64,000 nucleotides of DNA from positions 8,618,001 through 8,682,000 of the forward strand of contig OX637344.1 in NCBI GenBank assembly GCA_951799405.1. Direction: 5' to 3'. Under the pieces are notes generated by a model. That model was not told where the DNA came from. It made no database searches and was given only the letters and a program-made list of their open reading frames with translations. Made by a program: the position numbers and the translations under genes. The first letter of the stretch is position 1, and each line of letters begins with the position of its first letter. Positions 22,135-33,355 of this stretch are shown here, in pieces. This DNA comes from Agapetus fuscipes (Eukaryota; Arthropoda; Insecta; Trichoptera; Glossosomatidae).

Positions 22135-22300
22135 GGGAATTTCGGTCGTTACACGATGATATAGTGTTACCGACATTGATGAATAAAAGTGAAGAATGGA
22201 CTACATATAAGTGACAGTTACATGAGTAAGGTACATACCTATGTAAATATTTACGAAAGAAATAAACCACTTGAGCAGAACGAAAAGAAAAACGCGAGGT
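22135..22300 (+). pseudogene. RTE-like LINE RT thumb relic
   Basis: Translation gives LHDDIVLPTLMNKSEEWT, then stop-interrupted sequence. It aligns with VHGGILVPTLMYGSEAWT of the intact LINE at 12850-15102. A related, long-dead copy. Confidence 0.6.
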
Positions 22301-22329
22301 TTGAATCTATATAAACTCCTAACGTTACC

Positions 22330-22560
22330 AAAAATGTATGGAAACTCAGACCCTCAAAAAGAGGTTCTGTTTTAATCTTCATACATTTTCTGATAAATAC
22401 AAGCGTAGAGTTTAATCTTTATGATTTGGAAAACTTTATATTTTAACTACGTAAGTCATAACGCTTTGCCAAAAATGCTAGGAAGCTAAAACGCTCTTAG
22501 AGGTGCACTTGTAGTTTTCATCCATTTTTTGGTATAACGCTGTGTATTTTGGTATATGGG
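22330..22560. repeat. Two adjacent FbF elements
   Basis: AAAAATGTATGGAAACTCAG pairs with CTTCATACATTTTCTG (22330-22410). A second pair lies at 22470-22530 (GCCAAAAATGCTAGGAAGCT and TTCATCCATTTTTTGG). Confidence 0.5.
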
Positions 22561-22709
22561 GTGGCGGTGCTTTACAAGAGAAAGTAATTAAGTACACTTT
22601 CCAAACACTATTAGCGCGGGTAAACAGTTCAGCTGGAGGTAATAATTCAAAGTCTTCATACGAGACAGTGACATACTAGTGTACTATCAACGTGTGTACG
22701 CCATCCATG

Positions 22710-22922
22710 TAATCTATAATCTAAGTTGCAGAATATATGAAAATAAAATATTGATATTTAATGCACAACCACAATAAGTCTTGCACGCTTGCACGTGCTG
22801 CATAATGCAAATAATACAACCTTAAATCGTAATATACTCCCGTGAAACAAAGGTCATTGGAAAGTAACTAATTTTGACAGTATGGATAATGAGCTTCATA
22901 CCAACTTATAAATCAAAGAACA
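22710..22922 (-). repeat. RepA copy, diverged
   Basis: Tail AATCTATAATCTAAGTTGCA and head CATACCAACTTATAAATCAA are clear. The middle is degraded. Confidence 0.65.
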
Positions 22923-23274
22923 CAAATGATAATCAGTATGCAATAAACCAAATATATAAAGAAGTTATAAATTAAACCAATCTATAAATATATAAAAATA
23001 GTTATTCAACCTTTTCGTTAACAAATCTTAGCCTCCAAAATTGCAAATCACTCCGGTTTTTTCGGTCATTGCATACTTTTTTCATTTTATCCAGAGTCAT
23101 CACCTTTTAACGTAAACTCTCCCTTGGTTATGATTCTGGAAATCCCATTCATTCGTTATTTCAGGAATTTGGACACCTATGAAAAAAAAGTATATAATTC
23201 TATACAACAATTAATATAAACAAGAATGAAAATATTGAAAACGTATATTGTTGTTTTCTTTCACAACGCAAATA

Positions 23275-23586
23275 AGCTACACATATAACGTAACTTTTTA
23301 CCGCGTTGTCACCGAAGTGGTCGCATGTGGCGGGTAGAACGTTTTCATTTTCAAAGAAAGTTAATCGGCCTTACGCCAACCTCTTCAGTTGATGTGCGGT
23401 TTTCCCAGCTCTCGAGAGGGCTGTTACTAATTATTATAAAGACTGAATAAGCCTTGGAGGTATTACATTTTGGGTTCGAAATAAACACCGACACAGCAAA
23501 TCATTTCTGACAATCTTGGTGGGATTTCGAACCGGAACTCTCGGCATGGGATGTAAGAACTCTACCGACTGAGCTATCGATCGGTC
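23275..23586 (-). mobile_element. SineB copy, near full length
   Basis: Head near 23586 on the minus strand: ACCGATCGATAGCTCAGTCG and GGTTCGAAATCC. Body and the TTACGTTATATGTGTAGC end are recognisable. Confidence 0.75.
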
Positions 23587-24057
23587 TATAATAATTAAAA
23601 AAACAATAAAAGCCAAAGTACAACAATAAAAAGCAAAACAAGAAGAAGTGATCTTAAGTATTGCATTGATTTAACCCTACAAAGTTACAGCAGCAGTTAA
23701 CAAAGGCAAACAGGCATCTACTGTTTGGGAGTATTTCTCTATGGTAAATATAGGGCGGGAGCAAAGTTAGTGAGGGCTCTTCTCCCTACAATTGCAACGC
23801 ATTGGGAGCTTACCAAGACCTGGGGGGAATTCAATGAATTTGGTATTGTTTACAGATCATTTCTCATAGATTTTTTATTATGTAAAGTCTTTCATTTAAA
23901 AACTGGCACAATACAATAATGGCCAAACTGTTGATAATGAAGGAATAAAGAATGCAGCATTGACAAACATGTCGTTGTTTTTTTTTTAAATACGCCTGCA
24001 TTAAGGGAACTTATTCCTTGCCAAAAATAAGTGAAATACAGTAAGTGGTGATGATGG
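23587..24057. other. No feature recognised
   Basis: AT-rich. I see no exon or repeat I can name. Confidence 0.35.
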
Positions 24058-24190
24058 TTTTTTAGTCTAGAAGTAACGCTACGGACTCGTAATACGAAAG
24101 TCGTGAGTTTGATTTCCGGCGGAGCATAAAAAAAATCTTTGCTTGGAAAATTCATTGTCTCTTAAAAAGATCGGTCACCAAAGGTCTACT
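24058..24190 (+). mobile_element. SineC 5' part
   Basis: tRNA-like head GTCTAGAAGTAACGCTACGG and GAGTTTGATTTCCGGCGGAG, then GCTTGGAAAATTCATTG and GATCGGTCACCAAAGGTC. The rest of the body is lost. Confidence 0.6.
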
Positions 24191-24889
24191 TAACGTCACA
24201 GAAAATGGGTCCTGCCTAAAGAATTGGCCCCTTCTTTTTTTTTTTTTTTTCATTATGTTACATACCTACCTAAAATTTCGTGACACAAAAAAACTAAGAC
24301 GCTCCATCGAGATGTTTTTTAGATGAATGGTTTTGAAACATCTTGTATCGTGCGGGAATGTTAGTTGGATATTTAGAACAGGATTTTTTTTTAAATAAAA
24401 AATCCAAGTTGCAGTATTTAAACCAGTATTTAACACGTAAACAGACTTCTTAGGGACAAATAATATAAAAATTAAAAAAAAAAATTGTTTTTGCATTATT
24501 ATTTTTACAATTAATCTTCACCATGTCTATACGCAAACGCTTAAATTTCTTAGGGATTTTAAGTTTCTAAAAAATATTTTCTAAGAAAATATAAATACAA
24601 AAGCGTTCCACGCATTTTTTTAAAACATTTTTTACAGATGATGATTATCCACCACTAGTGGAATTATATCAGAGTTACAGTTACAAAAAAATATTGGGAT
24701 TGATTACGTTATAATTTATTAACTATAAATTTGCTGTTGATACAACATGGTTGCAATTATTTTACGATTTTTAAATTAGAAATCAAACTTTCAACCCCCC
24801 AAAGTATGGGAGAACAGTTTACTTCGGCTGGCTTCTATTTTACACAACAAAATCCCCCTAACTGTACAAAAGGAAAATCTGTACTCCCA
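24191..24889. other. No feature recognised
   Basis: AT-rich; a poly-T run near 24234-24250. Nothing else named. Confidence 0.35.
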
Positions 24890-25015
24890 GTATAAAACTT
24901 TACGTTTAAACTCGACCATAAAGTTTTAACAAAAATGTGCAGTGAACTAAAAAAGTGCTCCTGTCATCGTTTTAGTTTCTATACATTTTTGGTACAACGC
25001 TAAAAATAGTTTAAC
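24890..25015. repeat. FbF fold-back element
   Basis: CATAAAGTTTTAACAAAAAT at the left and ATTTTTGGTACAACGCTAAA at the right, separated by TGCAGTGAACTAAAA and its near inverse TTTTAGTTTCTATAC. Confidence 0.5.
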
Positions 25016-25184
25016 CCTGCTATGTTTAAACGTTTTTAAACTATAAACGTACGAAGGTCTGTTTAGTGTACAGATTTCAAATATTTTTTAAGGCTTTGTG
25101 AAACCAGGCTATGTATCTTTTATTTTTTTGATTGAATTACTTATATTTTTATGATTAGTATGGTAAAATAGTTTTTTCTCTTTT

Positions 25185-25300
25185 TCGGTGCCATTTCTGT
25201 CAAAGACTTATGATCGTCATGGATATTTTTCCTTTGAATGCTGCGGCTTAATATAGGAACTTGTTGCTGTCGTTGAATTTTTGTTGCAGATTGTCCTTTG
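25185..25300 (+). repeat. RepI fragment
   Basis: TGCCATTTCTGTCAAAGA, GATCGTCATGGATATTTTTC and TTGTTGCAGATT are shared with 47755-47885 and 59587-59690. Probably an old LINE fragment, but no frame is readable. Confidence 0.5.
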
Positions 25301-25516
25301 AGCTTAAAGAGCTTCATGGAACTTCATATTTTCAGGAATTGAAACAACTCAGAGGATAGTAACCAACAGAAACAAACGGCTAGCACAACAATACACTGCC
25401 GTTTTGAAAATGTTGATCAAGGTGAAGTAATAAAAAATAAACAATCTTAGGGTATTTAGACCAAAATATATCAGTCAAGCTATGTTCACTTAAACTTGCA
25501 AATCAAAATAATTTAG

Positions 25517-25725
25517 TCGGTGTTATAGCCGCAGAGATCAAGACAGGTTATTTGAAACCGGATAACGCTGGTTCGAATCCCGCGACGATAACTTCGACCC
25601 TGGTTCAACAGATGCCGTTGCATGCACACAAGCTTCTGCTTTCGCATGAAAACAACTGGCCAGGTAAAATAGGTTGGTGGATTGCATTCCTTTCCTCAAA
25701 TCTATTTAAAAAAAAAAAAAAAAAA
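25517..25725 (+). mobile_element. SineD copy with intact tRNA-like head
   Basis: GTCGGTGTTATAGCCGCAG and GCTGGTTCGAATCCCGCG (box B) form a Ser/Leu-tRNA-like head. The body CAGATGCCGTTGCATGCACA and CTGGCCAGGTAAAATAGG follows, then a poly-A run at about 25710-25725. Confidence 0.75.
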
Positions 25726-25744
25726 ACATGAAAACAAGTCGACT

Positions 25745-26085
25745 TATAAAACCCGCAAATAAAAATATAAAGACAATGCTTATAGTGCCGTTTTGTGATA
25801 AATCACTGCAAGGGACTATTCAACTATAACATCTCCGAAACAAACATGCCCTCAATTCCGACCTAAACGCACTTGCACTCTCTACGGATCTAAGCTCATG
25901 GGGTAGAGCATTTCACAGTATAGGGCCGGCCCTATACTGTGAAAGTATATCAGTGTACTTTGCTTTAAAATATCGTTTTGGAACAATCAATTTATTTACA
26001 GCAGTACTATTTACATATTTTAATACCAGCTTAATTAACCTACACACGAGTTTTTTGTTCCTTGAGTATTGAAGTAGTCATAAAG
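25745..26085 (-). pseudogene. LINE C-terminal relic and 3' UTR
   Basis: Minus-strand counterpart of 20405-20755. CTACCCCATGAGCTTAGA encodes the LPHELR block, with TGG changed to TGA just before it. The 3' UTR TTTATCACAAAACGG follows. A perfect 34-bp palindrome (25911-25944) lies inside the former coding region. Confidence 0.65.
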
Positions 26086-26667
26086 GGCTTTCATTTTATG
26101 ATATTAAGAAAAAAATACACACGTTTTCAGGTGCTAAATGTCTGTAAACAGATTTGACTGAAAATGGTAGGGTTAAATGTAAAGTTGTATATCTTCCTTA
26201 GGGTGGCGTAGAGAGGGAGAAGGGATGGTTCAGAGGGAGACGGCAATTTGCTTGTGAGTTATTACCGCTAAGCATCCCTCCTCTGTATTGATGTTTTGTT
26301 GTTTGCAGTTTGCAGCTCCGTTTGATTTATTTGCGAATATTTTAAAGGCGCTTACGCTGCAACACTGTTGCACCGTGTAATTCCTGAATTGCGATACAGA
26401 AATATTGCAATGCGAGCAGAAGGATTCCGCCATTGTTTGCTGAAATTTAGTCGATTGGACGCGGAAAATGAAGTATTGCCGTTACGGGGAGTATTTGATT
26501 TTCAAATGAAGTGAAGCATGAAATGATAAAATAATAATGACGTCATCATTAAAGCATTTTCGCAATATCTTTTCATAAGGAACAAAACTTCAGAAAATAT
26601 GAAAATAATAAATTTCAGCACGATAATAATAGAGTTAATAATTTATTTTACAAATTTTTATTTCGTT
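26086..26667. other. No feature recognised
   Basis: AT-rich with no readable exon. A 67-codon minus frame at 26230-26433 has no recognisable features. Confidence 0.35.
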
Positions 26668-27010
26668 ACTTATAGGTTGATTAGAGCCCGATCAACCATA
26701 CTGTAAAAATTGGTTCACTTTCCAATGAATTCAAACGTGAGCCTGTGAGCATGCATTTAGTTTTTTTTTTTATATAAACATGAAGAACACTGTTTTTTAT
26801 TTGTAACACTGTGTATTACATATTTTTTTAGGTTTTGGTGGCTTAAACTATAAAAGTGTTTATTACAATTTTTTTTTTAAAAAACACTGACTCTTCAGTC
26901 CTATGACCATCATTACAATATTAAAAATACTGCAAGTAAGGAATATCTTGTTTGTTCTTTAAATTTGCTTAAAATGGTAATGGATTCCGAATGTTATATA
27001 TCCTTACAAC
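26668..27010 (+). repeat. RepA copy split by an insertion
   Basis: The head (CTTATAGGTTGATTAGAGCC to GAGCATGCATTTAG, 26668-26762) and tail (GTTATATATCCTTACAACAT, about 26990-27010) are separated by about 220 bp. That insert contains AACACTGTTTT and TTTAGGTTTTGGTGGCTTAA words resembling Penelope-like/HpE ends. Confidence 0.5.
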
Positions 27011-27290
27011 ATAGATAAAACATCCTCCCAGTGCATGTTTAGCTTATCTGCCACTTGATTCAAAGATGGCCTTTCAATGAAATTGTCTTAAGAATCACAT
27101 TCTACACAATCTAAGCTGAGCAAAAAACAATAAACACGATAATCTGAGGTTTTTTTTTTAAAGTATTGTTGAAATCAATTTCCAGTTTACATAAGACGTA
27201 TTGGTGTAGTACACATACAAACATTGCTCATGTCAAAATTACCTCTGATAGACATAGGACGAACAAGCAATAAGGATATTTTTACGGGTT
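27005..27290 (-). repeat. RepH copy
   Basis: Minus-strand order of CATAGGAC..., GTACTACACCAATACGTCTT, CAGCTTAGATTGTGTAGAA and TTAAGACAATTTCATTG matches 60037-60297. Confidence 0.65.
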
Positions 27291-27291
27291 T

Positions 27292-27492
27292 GGTGGTTTA
27301 CACAGGGAAAGTCCATTGTATATTAATTAAAGAAAACGCAGTTTAAATTCACTTTTATATTCTTTAACTTTGTCAAACGCTTTCGCCTAAAAAGGCATCA
27401 TCAGGACAAATCAAATCCTGATGATGCCTTTTTAGGCGAAAACGTTAAAGAATATAAAAGTGAATTTAAACTGCATTTTATTTAATTAATTA
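27292..27492. repeat. HpE hairpin element
   Basis: Leader GGGTTTGGTGGTTTACACAG, then an inverted repeat with arms of about 80 bp (27320-27405 and 27416-27492) and a loop of about 10 bp. Each arm carries the hammerhead-like TCCTGATGATGCCTTTTTAG...GCGAAAACG on its own strand. The left arm has a ~10-bp interruption. Similar elements: 34846-35035, 38505-38775. Confidence 0.7.
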
Positions 27493-27855
27493 GCAATAAG
27501 GAAGAAAAAGATAGTTTATTACATGATAAGATAGGTATCGCAAACATAATGTTGAAACATTTTTGTATCGGCATGATTCGCAGAGTTCCACATCTCGGCA
27601 TTTTCGCGGTAAGGGTGTTTGGCAGTTTGCAAAAGTTTAAATTATATCCTCACGTGAACTCTCCCCTAGATGAGACGTTTTAAACAAAATGTATGAAGGT
27701 TGTAATCTCTTCATACGGGAAATAAACATGCTTGTGAGAAAGTTGGAGCAATAATTTTCAACTTTTGTGATAACTACAAGACGTGATGGTTCTTACAAGT
27801 TTTCAAGGATTTTTAAATTAACAACTCATTTTATACATACATAACTACATCATTC

Positions 27856-28075
27856 GTTGACTTAAAGGTTGGTATGAGGTTGACCAGCCACACTGTAAAA
27901 AAAGGTTCACGTGGAAAATGTCACCCCTGTTTCAGGGAAGGTCGGCAAAAGTTGCAGGGTTTAATTTGAAGTTTGTTTGTACACATTCAGAATTTGTAAG
28001 CATGAACTTACACGTGTCTGTTTGTGGGCATGCATTTGATATGAGTTTTGAATGTTAATATATCTTTGCATTTTT
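27856..28075 (+). repeat. RepA copy
   Basis: TTGACTTAAAGGTTGGTATG, GGGAAGGTCGGCAAAAGTTG, TGTTTGTGGGCATGCATTTG and ATATCTTTGCA, with a short central deletion. Confidence 0.75.
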
Positions 28076-28621
28076 CATATAGATTTCTTTGCATATAGAT
28101 TCACACTGGAAAAATATCGGCTGTGTGACTCGATCCATTCAGGTTTTTTGCTGATGGATCTGATGGTACACCCACATTTCAAAGATAGTGAACCAGAATA
28201 TGTAGTAAGAATAAAAAAAAAATTAAGGCGATTTTATTTCACCATAATTTTATTTCAACTTTACAAATGATTGAATTGATGATTATTATCTAATAAATAC
28301 ATAACATTATGTCATATAAGAATACTTAATATTATTTTGGTTAGAGCAGCTTCTGTATATGGAATGCTCTGGTTTACTTTAATTCTCACTTCCTCATGGT
28401 GAATGTGGAATTATGCAAGTTGAATAATCTAAGTAAATGCATGGGTAGTAATGTAGAAAGTGACTGAATATTCCATCGAAATTAACTATATTCTTGGTAA
28501 GTTTCCTTTTTATAAACATAAAACATAAAAAAGTTGTTCCTAAGTGTTGCTAAATAAAGAAAAATACACCATCTTCAATGTATGTATAGGTGTCAGAGAA
28601 TGACCGTTCTTTTGGGTATCT

Positions 28622-28812
28622 AATTTAAGTTGTATACCGACAATCAGACATGTGCAAGTTCTGTCTTTAAAATGCTGTCACAATTTCAAAACCAAACCTC
28701 AAATGAACATAATGCCAGTTACTTTTGCCGACGATCCCTGCAACCCCTGATCCTTAGTGACATAGGTAAAGTTAACCATTTTTTACGGCATGGTTGGTCA
28801 GCCTCATTCCTA
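28622..28812 (-). repeat. RepA copy, interrupted at its head by a LINE end
   Basis: Minus strand: GAATGAGGCTGACCAACC through GGTTTGGTTTTGAAATTG to the CAACTTAAATTAGAT tail. The head abuts the (AAT)n of the next feature. Confidence 0.65.
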
Positions 28813-28814
28813 CT

Positions 28815-28978
28815 AATAATAATAATAATACAATATTTTTATAGCGCCTTTTCATGACTCTTGGTCATCCCAAAGGCGCTTGCTCATATGAGCGCGCGAA
28901 CAGGTGGGTCTTCAACCCCTTTCTAAAAGTACTCTCCAGATCCATTTCGCGCAGGTCATCTGGGAGGCCGTTCCAACA
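28815..28978 (-). pseudogene. CR1/L2-like LINE 3' end with (TTA)n tail
   Basis: On the minus strand a frame reads WNGLPDDLREMDLESTFRKG, then LKTHLFARSYEQ and a stop. This is the classical C-terminal block of CR1/L2-type LINE ORF2. It is followed by a hairpin (AGCGCCTTTGGG... / ...AAAGGCGCT) and an (ATT)n tail. Only the last ~55 codons are present, so it is 5' truncated. The similar tail suggests this LINE type may mobilise SineC. Confidence 0.75.
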
Positions 28979-28989
28979 TCACCATCAAT

Positions 28990-29125
28990 ATTTGTCAATG
29001 CCACCCTGATTTCAAGAATAGGTGGCAGCAGTTGCAATGTCTATGTTCATGTGAGGTTTGGTTTAATTTGAATATAAATATGAGTCTTAAACGTCAATAT
29101 ATTTTTGCGACTTAGATTATAGATA
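28990..29125 (+). repeat. RepA copy, head missing
   Basis: GTCAATGCCACCCTGATTTC through TTTTTGCGACTTAGATTATA. Confidence 0.65.
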
Positions 29126-29211
29126 CATTAAGATATTCAGATTCGATGTTGATTACTAACTTCCAGCTTGAAAGTGTTCTTGTTTTAAATTTCTCTATGG
29201 ATTTATGCGAT

Positions 29212-29330
29212 AATAATAATAATAATAATATGCGTTTATTCCAGCTAAGTCATGTGGAGGGTGCAATACATGACCAGCCATAAAAAAATAATACATCAAT
29301 AGAAAAAGTACATAGAAAATTACAAAAATG
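29212..29330 (-). repeat. Probable LINE 3' end with (TTA)n tail
   Basis: On the minus strand: TGGCTGGTCATGTATTGCAC, then TGGAATAAACGCATATTATT and (ATT)n. The polyadenylation-like AATAAA and terminal (ATT)n resemble the LINE end at 28.8 kb. There is no readable ORF block. Confidence 0.45.
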
Positions 29331-29821
29331 TAGAAACATGAAAATATGTGATGAAATATATGAGAAAAAAGAGCAAACAAAATATATAGTTAAACAGTGA
29401 AAGAAAAGAGAAATACATGGTCATTGTACATTAGAATATCAGGAACATATTAAACAGGGAAAAAAGGCTACGTAAGCTTCAAGTTCCTTGCCCAATGACG
29501 CCATATGCCCAACCCCCATTTCAGGCCTTTGATTGCTACGATCAGAGAGTTTTCGCTGGATTCAATTCTGTCTCTGCGTGATAAACCTTTGCGTGATCAA
29601 TTCAGAGGTATTGTTCATTTCAACAGCAAATTGTGTAAATAATACAATCTTTCATAAATGACAAAAAATGACACAATGAGCAGAGAGTCTTTCATGGAAA
29701 TCACATTGATAATCATTGCGATTACAATATTCGAGGGAAATTCACTCCAATGTTATTGTTGCATGAGATATACGATTTTGCACTAAAAAGCGATTTTAAA
29801 ATCATAATGATCACATATACT
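29331..29821. other. No feature recognised
   Basis: AT-rich unique-looking sequence. Confidence 0.35.
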
Positions 29822-29905
29822 TAGGCTCGGTATTTTTAACGTTAGCTTATGTGACTTTAAACTGATAGAAAGAACTACCCATAAGATCTGGGCCTTCAGG
29901 TTTAT
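29822..29905 (+). mobile_element. TirG partial copy
   Basis: TAGGCTCGGTATTTTTAACG, GTTAGCTTATGTGACTTTAA and ACTGATAGAAAGAACTAC match the left half of the 1152-1290 element. Confidence 0.55.
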
Positions 29906-30012
29906 TTATCATGGTTTGATTTAATGAGGTTTGCAGATGTCGTATTGTCCACAAAGTTGTGACTTCACACGGCCATGTAACTAGTGCAAAGGGTAACTAG
30001 TATTAGTTTTAC

Positions 30013-30115
30013 TCAACGCAACGCAACGCAAGTAAGCTACACGTATAGTGAAACTTTTTACCTGCGCTATTCCCGAAATGGTCGCATGTGACGATTCGGG
30101 ACCTATTTATATAGT
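30013..30115 (-). mobile_element. SineB 3' end with (GCAAC)n tail
   Basis: CAACGCAACGCAACGCAA is the reverse of the (GTTGC)n tail. GCTACACGTATAGTGAAACT and GAAATGGTCGCATGTGAC follow. The body is truncated at about 30115. Confidence 0.7.
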
Positions 30116-31293
30116 TAAAAAGACGTGAAATGAAAATCTTTTATTTCATGAATATGAGCTAAAAGCACAAATACAAATACAAACAAAACAAAAATATTGT
30201 ATGATTTTTGTAAATGCTCCTCTTTACACCAATTTTCAACAATAAATAAAGATTGTTTTACCGCATTTTCTTTGTTTAAAATTTATTTGCAGCATTCCCT
30301 GCAGCCATAAGTAAAAACTTCAGCAGAGCGCAGCCAATTTGAGGAAACTAAGTACCAAGTACACAGACCAATGGTTCTTTTGTTTTTGTACCACACATTA
30401 CGTAACACAGATAACTAAGATTTCCCGTTGCGTTTGTTTGGCTCTCGGAACCTATGTCAGGATTTAAACCCTACAATGCTCACTAGCCAGCTCTGAATAG
30501 ACTTGTGGCACATGAAAAAGTGCGTATATATGTAAAAAAAAACCTTTCATGAATATTTTAAAGCTAACGAGACACATGCACGAATTAAAGAAAAAAATAT
30601 CGATTTTATAGAAGTTCAAACAAAGATTTTCTGTCAAAAAAAAAAAATGGTGCAGACGTAAAACAGATCACTGGAAGACCATTGAACTTTGAGCTCTTAT
30701 ACAATTTTATCTGAAGAGTTGCAAATAAAACATAAATTATTCTTGATTCGTAACACTGTTTATTTTGATTTGATTTTCTGTAAAAAAATGTAACGAGTGA
30801 AGAATAACGAGTATTTTTTTATACATCTCCAGAATAATAATTAACTTTCTCAGTTTTTTATAAGTAAGCGATTCAACATTTATTAAATAAAAAACGTTAA
30901 TGCATTTAAAACACTTTTTTTTTGTACACATTGCATTTTCAGGCTCGTAGGCTTTGAAGAAGTCATGCAATAAATTTATTATACAGATTATGTGAAGAAA
31001 AAAAACGTATAGCCTTGTAACAAGGCTGTAATCGCTGATAGTGTAGGGTTAAAGGGAATAAGAGTGGAGAGGTTGTAAGTGCTGTAAAGGCCAACAATTG
31101 TGCAGCTATGCGTCTTGCTTTCAGCCATTACTTACGTTTGTTATTTGCTAAAGTATCATCTGTAAACTGGGGTGGTTTTATGTGAAACTTTGCGCTAGTA
31201 AGGTAGTCATGTTCCTATACTATGAAACTTTATGTATCTACAAAAAGTATAAACACTAAACCGTTCACTAGATACACTCTATAATAATAATAT
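30116..31293. other. No gene recognised
   Basis: AT-rich. AACACTGTTTATTTTGATTT at 30752 resembles the end of the Penelope-like family. No exon signal. Confidence 0.35.
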
Positions 31294-31552
31294 CCGGATG
31301 ACTTATTTGGTGAGCGCTGTTTTTGGGTAAGTCACACGCGAAGAGCTCTGTGTGAGCTTGATCGTCGCTGTAGAAAGCGCTTATTATCAAACAAGATACA
31401 TTTGCTGTGATGCTGGATAGACCTATGGTGACCGGACTTTGGTAAAGGTAAAATAATTTTCAAACCCAGCGAAGAGCATATTTGAAAAATTAAAAAAAAA
31501 TTATGCTCCGCCGGAGTTCAAGTTTAACACCTTCCAATCATGAGTCAAAGAG
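31294..31552 (-). mobile_element. SineC copy, head eroded
   Basis: TTATTTGGTGAGCGCTGTTT at the 3' end (plus reading), GAGCTTGATCGTCGCTGTAG, GTGACCGGACTTTGGTAAAG and TTATGCTCCGCCGG. The tRNA-like head is recognisable only in part. Confidence 0.7.
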
Positions 31553-31718
31553 TCCATAAATTAATTCTAATAGAATCAAGAAATATGCTAGTTCATGATG
31601 AAAACTATTTTTTGAGGCTCACTGGGATCGAACCGGCGTTATTTTATTCCCTAATGTCAGAACTATGAGCTTTAAGCTGCCCGGCCGTAACAAGGTATGA
31701 AAATTATTAAAAGCTAGA

Positions 31719-31991
31719 ATGATTTATTTGGTGACTGCTGTTTTTGTATGAATCACTTCTCAATAGTCCTATGCAAACTTGGCGTCTCCCATAGAAAACG
31801 CACATTTCTCAAGTAAGACCGAGTAACTGTGTGGCTGGACCTTTGGTGACAGGTTTTAGATAGAGATACATAAATTTTTCAACCCGGGATAATACATAAA
31901 ATAAAATGATAATTTTGTTATCCTCCGTCGGGAATTAAACTCACAGTTTTTGTCTTATTACAAAGAATTAACCACAAGACTACGAACCGCT
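31719..31991 (-). mobile_element. SineC copy
   Basis: TGATTTATTTGGTGACTGCT, ACCTTTGGTGACAGGTTTTA and TCCGTCGGGAATTAAACTCA, ending at the head CACAAGACTACGAACCG. Second antisense copy within 450 bp. Confidence 0.7.
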
Positions 31992-33170
31992 CATGAAACT
32001 TTGTTCACTAAATTTATTTATTTTTTAAGTAAAAAAATCCATAGAATTATTTTCACAAATACATGATCTGTAAAATCGTAGAAAATAAAATGGTATTCTT
32101 CACATTACTGAGAGGTTATCTTGCTCGGCGGCAATACTTCCTGAAATTGTCTGCCATGCAGTCGCATTTCCCGAAATTGAAGTTTACTCAGATTGTCAGC
32201 ACTGTGCGGTGAGACTTCATGTTACAACTCATAAAACTCAAAATTGGCGCGTGAAATATTTACAGTGGCACATTGCATCTCTGTGATTTTGAATTTTTAC
32301 ATTTTGAATTCTAAACTTCATACTCAAATATGACATGAAAAGAATGCATTGAAAAATATGAAACTTGCAACCTACTTTTTTAAATGATGTTGTAAAACGT
32401 GTTGAAAAGGAAAAATAAAGGAATATTTTTCATTGCTCAAAATTTATGCATTGTGGACATAATGGTAGTTACACGTTTTATGTTTTTAATTGTTTTACTA
32501 TGAGACTAACCATCCATACTCTAAAACCATCCAGCCTAAAACCTGGTTGATAAGAACAATGTCACGAAGACACGTATCTTGTTAACGTTTGATACGGCTC
32601 CTGCAAAACGTTGAAACCCCAATTTTCTATACATCACGGTTCCCTCTTTTAATTGTATGTGGAAAAAATAACTTTACTTTAATACCAAATTTTCAATCTT
32701 CTGGGTTCTCTTTGTTTTAAAGTATATTTTTTCCAAAATAGAAATACACGTAACACACCCTTTTTGTAAACGTTTTTTCAGTTATGGAAACGAACTACAA
32801 AATCTTGTACTACAAGTTTGCCTCCTCAAAGCTAGGCTAGCCTCGAGAGCCTCCTCCACCCCGTTATTTTTCCAAGGCGGTAAAACTTGCACACAGCCGG
32901 AACAAGAGTCTGGTGGCAATGACGACCGAGTAGTCTGGAGTGGTACAATTGTGCGGTTGTCCATTGTGATGATGAAGTCACGAGGATGTACTCCAACACT
33001 GAGCGGAAGTCCTGGAGGAGGAATGCTTTGTAAGAGATGGAAGGAGCGCAGTAGTGCTTTTGAAATATGAAGTTTTTTTAAAGAAAATGAGTAAGTTCAG
33101 CTTGTTTTTTGCGTTTTAAAATTACTGTGCAGTTTTTTAACCTGAACATTAAAGTAATTAACTGAACACG
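31992..33170. other. No gene recognised
   Basis: A slightly more GC-rich stretch at 32790-33060 has a 60-codon minus frame with no recognisable motif. It could be old coding DNA but I cannot support that. Confidence 0.35.
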
Positions 33171-33355
33171 CCTTGACTTATAGGTTGGTATAAGGTTGAC
33201 CACCCATACTTTAAACAAATGGTTAACCTTGCTAATGTGAACTCTGTTTCAGGGAAGGTCGGCAAAAGTTGCAGGGTTAATGTTCATTCATGATTTGACA
33301 TTTTAATTTGAAAGTGAATTTTAAATGTTAATGTATCTTTGCAAAGTTATAAATT
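33171..33355 (+). repeat. RepA copy with internal deletion
   Basis: CCTTGACTTATAGGTTGG through GGCAAAAGTTGCAGGGTTAA, then directly TTTTAAATGTTAATGTATCT. The CATGCAGC...GGGCATGCA block is lost. Confidence 0.75.

Noticed and set aside
32782..33060. Host exon in a GC-richer stretch
   Set aside because: The 60-codon minus frame has no motif and no convincing splice signals.
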